DNA of 10,941 nucleotides from Euryarchaeota archaeon UBA33 (GTDB taxonomy: Archaea; Thermoplasmatota; E2; DHVEG-1), in the NCBI GenBank assembly GCA_002506745.1, contig DAYE01000052.1, forward strand, positions 38,615 through 49,555, read 5' to 3'. The notes below the pieces were generated by a model. It saw only the letters and a list, made by a program, of their open reading frames with translations. It ran no database searches and had not been told where the DNA came from. The first letter of the stretch is position 1. Every line of letters starts with the position of its first letter. Shown piece by piece: positions 5,571 to 10,941 of this stretch. A program made the position numbers and the translations under genes.

Positions 5571-8006
5571 ATGGCTAGGGAGCAGAAAAAGGCGGAGTTG
5601 AAGATTTCTGGGATGACGTGTTCGATGTGTTCATCGACTATTGAGAAATCCCTTGCGAATCTTCCTGGTGTACTCAAAGCACAGGTCAATCTCGGCAATG
5701 AGCTTGCTTCTGTGGATTACGACCCGATGCAGGTGAAACTTGGTGATTTGGAAAAAGCGGTCACAGACGTTGGGTATGGTACTGTCAATGAAAAAGTGAT
5801 TGTGAGGATCGGGGGGATGACCTGTGCGACGTGCGAGAAAACCGTCACTGAGGCGTTACAGCACCTTGATGGTGTGGTGAGTGTATTGGTGAATCTTGCG
5901 ACGGAAAAAGCTGCGGTGATGTATAACCCGCGGATGGTCAGCCTTGTTGATATGAAAAAAGCAGTGGAAGAGGCAGGATACCAGTACCTTGGTGTGGAGG
6001 GCGAGGAGGATTTCGCAAGCAAGGTTCGTGAAAAGGACCTTCGGGCTAAACGACTCAGGATTTATATCGGGTTCCTGGTCGGTATTCCCCTAATGATCCT
6101 TATGTATGTCCATCCGTATCTTTCTATGGAACAGGTATCGTATCTGTCCCTTATTTTCTCAACGCCCGCGTTCATTTATATCAGTTCTCCTATTTTCCGA
6201 GCTGGGTATTATGCGCTTCGGAATAGATCGCTGACGATGGATGTGATGTATTCCATGGGGATCGGGGTTGCGTATTGCGCAAGTGTGCTAGGGACATTTG
6301 AAGTAGTGCTCACTCGTGAGTTTATGTTCTATGAGACTGCAGTGTTGCTCGCGGCGTTTCTGATGCTTGGGCGATATCTGGAGGCGAAAGCGAAAGGCAG
6401 GACATCAGATGCGATCAAGAAATTAGCAGGTCTTCAGGTGAAAAATGCAATCGTTATTCGGGAAGGACAGGAAGTAGAGGTCTCCATTGAGGATGTTGTT
6501 ATCGATGATGTGGTGATTGTGAAACCCGGGGGGAAGATCCCTGTCGATGGCGTCGTCATCCAAGGAGAAAGCTATGTTGATGAGTCGATGGTGACCGGGG
6601 AGCCACTGCCCGTGGTGAAGAACCAGGGAAGCAACGTTATTGGGGGGACGTTGAATACGAATAGTGTGTTGCGCGTGAAGGCGACGAAGATCGGCAAAGA
6701 CACCTTGCTTGCGCAGATCATTCGACTGGTGGAGGAAGCCCAAGGGTCTCGGCCTCCAGTGCAACGTATCGCTGATACCGCGGTTGGTTATTTCATTCCC
6801 GTGGTGTTGACCATTGCTCTTGTGTCGTTTCTCGTCTGGTATGTTGTGCTTGGTAGTACGCTTCTTTTTAGTCTGACCGCTTTGATATCCGTATTAGTGA
6901 TCGCATGTCCCTGTGCACTTGGTCTTGCGACACCAACCGCAGTAACGGTTGGAATTGGTCGTGGCGCTGAACTAGGGATTCTTATCAAGAACGGAGAAGC
7001 CTTGGAAGTCTCAGAGAAGATATCGACCATCATCTTTGATAAGACTGGGACGCTGACGAAGGGAAAGCCTGAGGTGACTGATATAGTTGGTATCGATATG
7101 GAGGAAAACGCGGTGTTGGAAAAGGCAGCGAGTGTTGAGAAGAATTCTTTACATCCTCTGGCTGAGGCGATTGTGAACAAAGCAAAAGAACGAGGCCTTT
7201 CCTTTAGCGACACCAGTGGGTTTGACACGTTTGCTGGTAAAGGGGTACAAGCGACCGTGAACGGAACCGTAGTGTTGATTGGGAATCGACTGCTTTTCAA
7301 GGAGAAAGGTTTCCTGATATCTTCAAAGATTGAGGAGATTCTGAATAAGTTGGAAACGAAGGGTAAATCTGTGATGTTCGTTGCGTTCGATCAGCGACTT
7401 GTGGGTCTCATTGCTCTTGCTGATGTAGTGAAGGAGACGACTCCTTTAGCTATGAAACAATTCAAGAAGCTAGGGTTGCAGCTGGTGATGATCACGGGTG
7501 ATAACACACGGACGGCGCAGGCAATCGCCCAACAAATCGGTATTGATGTGGTACGCGCCGAGGTGTTACCCCAGGACAAAGCACAGGAGGTAAAACAACT
7601 ACAGTCAACTGGTGAGGTGGTCGCGTTCGTCGGTGATGGGATTAATGATGCACCCGCGCTTGCCCAGGCTGATGTCGGAATCGCAATTGGGAGCGGAACC
7701 GATATCGCGATTGAGAGCGGAGAAATCGTTCTTGTGAAAAGTGATCTGTTGGATTGCGTTGCCGCGGTGCAGTTGAGCCGGAAGGTGATGGCGCGTATTA
7801 AGCAGAATCTGTTCTGGGCTTTTGCTTACAACACTGCTCTTATCCCGGTTGCTGCCGGAGTGTTGTATCCGTTTTTTGGGATAATGTTTCGACCGGAGTT
7901 CGCAGGGCTCGCGATGGCGCTTAGTTCGGTGACGGTCGTGTCTCTGTCGTTGATGTTGAAAAACTATGTGCCGCCGGTACAGGAGGTGAAAAGTCATGGC
8001 TATTGA
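5571..8006 (+). CDS. copA: Cu(I)-exporting P1B-type ATPase
   Basis: An 811-residue membrane pump that uses ATP to move Cu(I) out of the cytoplasm. Two N-terminal heavy-metal-associated domains carry GMTCSMC (C17, C20) and GMTCATC (C85, C88). The catalytic core follows in order: TGE of the actuator domain (342-344), the transmembrane metal site CPC (446-448), the phosphorylated aspartate in DKTGTLT (D490), the HP dipeptide of the nucleotide domain (528-529), and GDGINDAP (688-695). YN in the penultimate membrane segment and MALSS in the last are signatures of the copper/silver subgroup. All key residues are present. The frame is open further upstream to a TTG at 5499, but AGGGAG at 5558-5563, seven bases before the ATG at 5571, and the TATA box inside the extension decide the start. 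Its 3' end overlaps the YHS gene by 11 bp. Confidence 0.95.
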   Translation: MAREQKKAELKISGMTCSMCSSTIEKSLANLPGVLKAQVNLGNELASVDYDPMQVKLGDLEKAVTDVGYGTVNEKVIVRIGGMTCATCEKTVTEALQHLDGVVSVLVNLATEKAAVMYNPRMVSLVDMKKAVEEAGYQYLGVEGEEDFASKVREKDLRAKRLRIYIGFLVGIPLMILMYVHPYLSMEQVSYLSLIFSTPAFIYISSPIFRAGYYALRNRSLTMDVMYSMGIGVAYCASVLGTFEVVLTREFMFYETAVLLAAFLMLGRYLEAKAKGRTSDAIKKLAGLQVKNAIVIREGQEVEVSIEDVVIDDVVIVKPGGKIPVDGVVIQGESYVDESMVTGEPLPVVKNQGSNVIGGTLNTNSVLRVKATKIGKDTLLAQIIRLVEEAQGSRPPVQRIADTAVGYFIPVVLTIALVSFLVWYVVLGSTLLFSLTALISVLVIACPCALGLATPTAVTVGIGRGAELGILIKNGEALEVSEKISTIIFDKTGTLTKGKPEVTDIVGIDMEENAVLEKAASVEKNSLHPLAEAIVNKAKERGLSFSDTSGFDTFAGKGVQATVNGTVVLIGNRLLFKEKGFLISSKIEEILNKLETKGKSVMFVAFDQRLVGLIALADVVKETTPLAMKQFKKLGLQLVMITGDNTRTAQAIAQQIGIDVVRAEVLPQDKAQEVKQLQSTGEVVAFVGDGINDAPALAQADVGIAIGSGTDIAIESGEIVLVKSDLLDCVAAVQLSRKVMARIKQNLFWAFAYNTALIPVAAGVLYPFFGIMFRPEFAGLAMALSSVTVVSLSLMLKNYVPPVQEVKSHGY
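7979..7987 (+). promoter_or_regulatory. Strong ribosome binding site for the YHS gene inside copA
   Basis: CAGGAGGTGAAAAGTCATG: AGGAGGTGA is a near-perfect complement to the 16S rRNA 3' end, about eight bases before the ATG at 7996, within the last codons of copA. It supports the short ORF as a real, translationally coupled gene. Confidence 0.75.
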
Positions 8007-8148
8007 CCCGATTTGTAAGATGACCGTTGATGAGAAAACAGCGAAATTCACCAGCGTCTATAAGGGGAAAACATATTATTTCTGCGCACCCGGGTGCAAG
8101 AGAACGTTTGATAAAAACCCTGAACAGTACGTCTCGATAAACCAGTAA
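7996..8148 (+). CDS. YHS-domain miniprotein coupled to CopA
   Basis: A 50-residue protein that reads [13 protein letters not shown] at the start and [14 protein letters not shown] in the middle, then [11 protein letters not shown]. DPxCxM followed by YYFCxxxC is the classic YHS pattern; cysteines 7, 30 and 34 are candidate metal ligands. YHS domains occur free or fused to heavy-metal ATPases and are thought to bind copper or other soft metals. Here the domain is a separate ORF whose start overlaps the end of copA by 11 bp and has a very strong ribosome binding site, so the two are almost certainly made together. A cytoplasmic copper chaperone or sensor feeding CopA is the natural inference. 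It is the last gene of the operon and is followed at once by the AT-rich stretch at 8155-8172. Confidence 0.88.
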   Translation: MAIDPICKMTVDEKTAKFTSVYKGKTYYFCAPGCKRTFDKNPEQYVSINQ

Positions 8149-8154
8149 CTCATC

Positions 8155-8172
8155 CTTAAAATTAAAATTTTT
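8155..8172. terminator. Shared AT-rich terminator between convergent operons
   Basis: TTAAAATTAAAATTTTTA between the YHS stop (8148) and the LuxC stop (8171) has T-runs on both strands and partial symmetry (AAAATTAAAATTTT). It could end transcription from both sides in only 22 bp of spacer. Confidence 0.5.
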
Positions 8173-9718
8173 ACTCCATTGCCTTGAGAGTTGATTTTTT
8201 CTTTTTTTGTATAAGTTCTTCCGAAACAATCAACCGTTTTCGCTTCAGAGCACTTTTTATCTCCGCATCCATGTCTTTTGTATCGATACTGACCCAATGG
8301 ATCGAATCATGCTCAAAGAGCTCTTGCAACGGGAACCGTCCATCCCAGGGTTCCCATGCTTTCTGCAGCGTCATCCCACTGATTGTCCGTATGTTCGTCG
8401 CGCCAGCCTGTCCCATCGCATCAGCAAACGCAAGCAATCGATTCTGCGGAATCGCAACACCCACAGTCTGTAAGAACGAGCTAAGCGATCGGACTTTCTG
8501 CGGGAGCTCCATGATATCGGCAACTGGTTTGACCCGGATCACCCGGAACAGCGGTGACGGTTCACAGTTCGGGTTGCTCTCATCATAGATCACCAGCCAC
8601 TGATTTTCTTTTGAAGGGAAGATCTTCACTGGCTCCCCCATGGTCTCCTTTGTGAAATACTGGTAGTACCCATCCAGTACCTGCATCTTCCCAGAGTTTG
8701 TCCCCTTGGGAATCGCGCGGGTTGTTTTTTCCATTTCCTTTGCAAGCAATCCAGCGAACTCTTTTGGTGACACACTGCCACCTGTCTCAACATAGATCTC
8801 CTGCGGGGAGAAGCAGCCCTGTTGATCCCACGCGCAGACGTCAAGTGAGGCTAACTCCGCGATTTCAGAGGCTTGTCGGGTAAGTAAGTCACGGGCGATC
8901 ACGATGAAGCTGAACTTATGCCAATGACCCGCAAGGGGAACATGATGTTTCTCAGCAAGCGGTGTCAAATTCCTTCGCGCCTGTTCTCCACCGGTTGCAC
9001 GGACAAGATCTGATTGAGAAAATAGATAATCCTGCACCAGGGTATCCTGGCTGCTGAAGGGAAGCACCGCGATGGTATGCCCAAGTAATGGATCCACCTC
9101 CTCGATTGATTTCGCATACAGCGCCCCGAATACCGGCTCCTCGGTTGGGACCTTCACCCAGGTCGCAGCATCAACTAGCTTGTCCATCACCATCTCAAAT
9201 GCAGCAAGCCCAAGGATGTTGCCTGCGCAGATATGACCTATTACCTCTGGTTCGTAATTTGAATGCGTGACATGTGGTTTGCCGTATGCCTTTACCAGAC
9301 CGTCCCCGCATGGTGAAAACTCCCGGAAATTATTTGGTTGAAGCTTCCCAGCTAGCGGTAGATTATCTTTTTTTATGATGTCGAAAAAATAATCAAAACC
9401 CCAGGTTTCAATCATCTCAATGGAAAATCCGGTCACCATCGGTAGGACGCCCCGCGCGATTTTCCTCCCATGGTACGAAGGATTTCGCCATAGCGCGTTG
9501 ACCTTATCGATTACATCAAGCACTGCAGGGATGTCATGCGTACGGAGTAACTCCTGACGTGCGGTTTTGATTTTCTCAATGATTTTTTCCAAAGCTTCGA
9601 TGGTGAATATTGGTTTACGCAGCGTGATTCCTTTCCCGATCTCCTCAGAGACGAACGATAACTCCTTATCAAATCGTATCGCTGGGTCCCAGAAAAAACA
9701 ATCAACGACCTGTCCCAT
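8171..9718 (-). CDS. LuxC-like acyl reductase
   Basis: A 515-residue protein of the LuxC (acyl-CoA reductase) family in the aldehyde dehydrogenase superfamily, which reduces activated acyl groups to aldehydes with NAD(P)H. The catalytic region CAWDQQGCFSPQEIYVE matches LuxC, with Cys302 as the presumed acyl-accepting nucleophile. Upstream, GHICAGNILGLA (about 160-171) fits the conserved substrate/cofactor region, and ATGGEQARRNL lies at about 240. The C-terminal tail is lysine-rich. The frame extends to a TTG at 9739, but AAAGGG seven bases before the ATG at 9718 decides the start and leaves 10 bp after the SCP2 stop. Preceded by SCP2 and LuxE-like genes on the same strand, it probably receives its acyl group from the LuxE-like protein. 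Archaea generally lack classical fatty-acid synthesis, so the substrate may be an isoprenoid or scavenged acid (inference). Confidence 0.85.
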   Translation of the reverse strand: MGQVVDCFFWDPAIRFDKELSFVSEEIGKGITLRKPIFTIEALEKIIEKIKTARQELLRTHDIPAVLDVIDKVNALWRNPSYHGRKIARGVLPMVTGFSIEMIETWGFDYFFDIIKKDNLPLAGKLQPNNFREFSPCGDGLVKAYGKPHVTHSNYEPEVIGHICAGNILGLAAFEMVMDKLVDAATWVKVPTEEPVFGALYAKSIEEVDPLLGHTIAVLPFSSQDTLVQDYLFSQSDLVRATGGEQARRNLTPLAEKHHVPLAGHWHKFSFIVIARDLLTRQASEIAELASLDVCAWDQQGCFSPQEIYVETGGSVSPKEFAGLLAKEMEKTTRAIPKGTNSGKMQVLDGYYQYFTKETMGEPVKIFPSKENQWLVIYDESNPNCEPSPLFRVIRVKPVADIMELPQKVRSLSSFLQTVGVAIPQNRLLAFADAMGQAGATNIRTISGMTLQKAWEPWDGRFPLQELFEHDSIHWVSIDTKDMDAEIKSALKRKRLIVSEELIQKKKKSTLKAME

Positions 9719-9728
9719 ATTCAACCCT

Positions 9729-10136
9729 TTAGAACTCAACCGGGATTGTACTTGCGATGTTCACCAGTTCTTGAGCTGCCTTAGCCTGGTCCAGGATCAC
9801 CCGGGAATCACCATCCACGGTGAACATCCCTCGGATCAACCCTCGGATCGGGTCGAGTTCCTTCCGGATGACCTTCTTCCAGTTCGAATAGGGGCCTTTG
9901 AACACAAACTTTGCTTGCTTCTCGCCTTTCACCAGATACGCATCCTTACATTTTCCATGCCATAGGTCAATGTAGAATATGGTTTCTTTTTTGAGTTCCT
10001 CATCAGGGGTGATCACAAACAGGAAATCCCCTTCCCAGTCCTTGGCGACATCCTGATAGGTCTTGTTTTTATTGAGCTCTTCTTTGAATTTTTTAATCCA
10101 TTCATCCGACGGGAAACGTAGTATGCTCCTCACCAT
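9729..10136 (-). CDS. SCP2 sterol-carrier-like lipid-binding protein
   Basis: A 135-residue protein with an SCP2-type pattern: an N-terminal helix (FPSDEWIKKFKEELNKN), YQDVAKDWEGDFLFVI, DLWHGKCKDAYLV, then KFVFKGPYSNWKKVI and a C-terminal helical part with GLIRGMFTVDGDSRVILDQ. The SCP2 fold forms a hydrophobic tunnel for acyl chains, sterols or other lipids. The gene overlaps the 3' end of the LuxE-like gene by 35 bp and ends 10 bp before LuxC, so all three are likely one transcript. The starting ATG at 10136 has only a weak AGG nearby, which suggests coupling to LuxE translation; GTG at 10133 is another possibility. Carrying a hydrophobic acid or aldehyde between the two Lux-type enzymes is the likely role, by context only. 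Confidence 0.78.
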   Translation of the reverse strand: MVRSILRFPSDEWIKKFKEELNKNKTYQDVAKDWEGDFLFVITPDEELKKETIFYIDLWHGKCKDAYLVKGEKQAKFVFKGPYSNWKKVIRKELDPIRGLIRGMFTVDGDSRVILDQAKAAQELVNIASTIPVEF

Positions 10137-10941
10137 CCTGTTTCATTAACTCAGACATGACCGCTGCACATCCTCGTCCCTCGAACCCAGGCATTCGCGT
10201 CACTTCAACATCCAAGACTGGGCCTTCTCGTTGACATTTTGGGCAATGTTCTAGAATCTTTACCCGGTCTCCCGTGATGATAAAACCAGGGTAACTGTCG
10301 GGTAACGGGTCAAGGAATGCAAACCGTCCGACCTGCTCATAGTCAAGTTGGTTGAGATCCTCATCAAGGACCAACGGGACCACCACGGGGGGGATATGTT
10401 TGTAATGCCCTTCACAACCGAGAAACACAGAACTACACTCGGACATAGCATATACATCGTGGTAGCGCTCCTGAGGGATCCCCAGGAACTCTGTTATTTT
10501 CTCCCGGAATGAATCCTCCGGGAGACGTTTGTTCTCCTCCGCCTTCCATCCGCCGCCTGTGAGAATCTGACTATCCGGTATATGAACAGATTTTCCTTCT
10601 TTTTTCATCCGTTCCAATATCCGGTCAAGCCAGAACGGTGGACCAGCGAGGTTCACCCGCTTACCAGTTTTTTCAATCTGCTCTAACAAATGGATGATCT
10701 TTATATCTGAGTTCCGTTGCACCAGAGGGCTAATCGTCGAGAGTGCTTTTGCTTTTATTTTCTCTGAAATCCCGATGGTCTCATCCCGCTGCATCCGCAG
10801 AAATTGTGTGGTGATCTTCATGTCCAATGCAACATGGACGTTTACCGGATTGTACAAATCATAAGCGATACCGAAGAGACTTGCGATTGTTAGATTCGTT
10901 TGTCGTGGGTCTGGGATCAACAGGATGACTTGGTCCGTGGG
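10102..10941 (-). CDS. LuxE-like acyl-protein synthetase, N-terminus outside the window
   Basis: The frame is open to the right window edge, with in-frame codons PTDQVILLIPDPRQTNL at the start of what is visible, so the gene begins beyond 10941; a TTG at 10920 is not its start. The 279 visible residues match the LuxE/acyl-protein synthetase family of adenylate-forming enzymes: ILTGGGWK (about residue 125 of the visible part), YHDVYAMSECSSVFLG, GRFAFLDPLPDSYPGFIITGD, and a C-terminal HCPKCQREGPVLDVEV. LuxE activates a fatty acid with ATP and carries it on a C-terminal cysteine before handing it to LuxC. A cysteine 22 residues from the end (GRGCAAVM) is a candidate acyl carrier. The AMP-loop expected near the N-terminus cannot be seen. 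It overlaps the SCP2 gene by 35 bp. Confidence 0.82.
   Translation of the reverse strand, partial: PTDQVILLIPDPRQTNLTIASLFGIAYDLYNPVNVHVALDMKITTQFLRMQRDETIGISEKIKAKALSTISPLVQRNSDIKIIHLLEQIEKTGKRVNLAGPPFWLDRILERMKKEGKSVHIPDSQILTGGGWKAEENKRLPEDSFREKITEFLGIPQERYHDVYAMSECSSVFLGCEGHYKHIPPVVVPLVLDEDLNQLDYEQVGRFAFLDPLPDSYPGFIITGDRVKILEHCPKCQREGPVLDVEVTRMPGFEGRGCAAVMSELMKQDGEEHTTFPVG

Noticed and set aside
6423..7300. Minus-strand ORFs inside copA
   Set aside because: They are antisense shadows of a strongly conserved gene and show no domain of their own.
9719..9739. TTG start for the LuxC-like gene
   Set aside because: It would overlap the SCP2 stop, whereas the ATG at 9718 has AAAGGG at suitable spacing.
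1..10941. CRISPR array, tRNA, rRNA or insertion sequence
   Set aside because: No regularly spaced repeats, cloverleaf-like sequence, rRNA signature, transposase or terminal inverted repeats were seen on reading both strands.

Overview
The window looks like part of an archaeal chromosome, probably euryarchaeal and perhaps from an uncultured Thermoplasmatota-like lineage (lineage guess weak). The evidence is a DUF99 gene, a stand-alone Lrp/AsnC RAM-domain protein, AT-rich TATA-like boxes about 25 nt upstream of inferred start points, mostly purine-rich Shine-Dalgarno sites with some weak or absent ones, and T-tracts without clear hairpins behind genes. There are no tRNAs, rRNAs, CRISPR arrays or insertion sequences that I can see. 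Gene packing is tight, with several overlaps.

Region 1 (1-1182, minus strand): a 40-residue zinc-ribbon miniprotein, a 77-residue RAM-only AsnC protein, and a DUF99 protein that runs off the left edge. Region 2 (1183-1493): a very AT-rich divergent intergenic region with promoters for both sides and no gene that I can see. Region 3 (1494-5003, plus strand): a compact three-gene operon of a fold-type II PLP enzyme (threonine-synthase-like), a DUF1611/DgcN-like P-loop protein, and a PP-loop ATPase with a QueC-like cysteine cluster that resembles the ATP-dependent epimerase MurL in outline. I read this trio as a candidate pathway acting on amino acids or N-acyl amino acids, possibly D-glutamate. 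This is the most interesting part of the window.

Region 4 (4987-5457, minus): a RimI-type GNAT acetyltransferase whose 3' end overlaps the 3' end of the operon by 17 bp. Region 5 (5571-8148, plus): a Cu(I)-exporting P1B-type ATPase (CopA) translationally coupled to a 50-residue YHS-domain protein, together forming a copper-handling pair. Region 6 (8171-10941, minus): an operon transcribed from beyond the right edge that encodes a LuxE-like acyl-protein synthetase (5' end missing), an SCP2 sterol-carrier-like protein and a LuxC-like acyl reductase. Together these suggest reduction of an activated long-chain or isoprenoid acid to an aldehyde, with SCP2 handling the lipid. An AT-rich palindromic stretch separates the convergent regions 5 and 6.

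Functions are assigned from motifs read by eye. No database search was possible.
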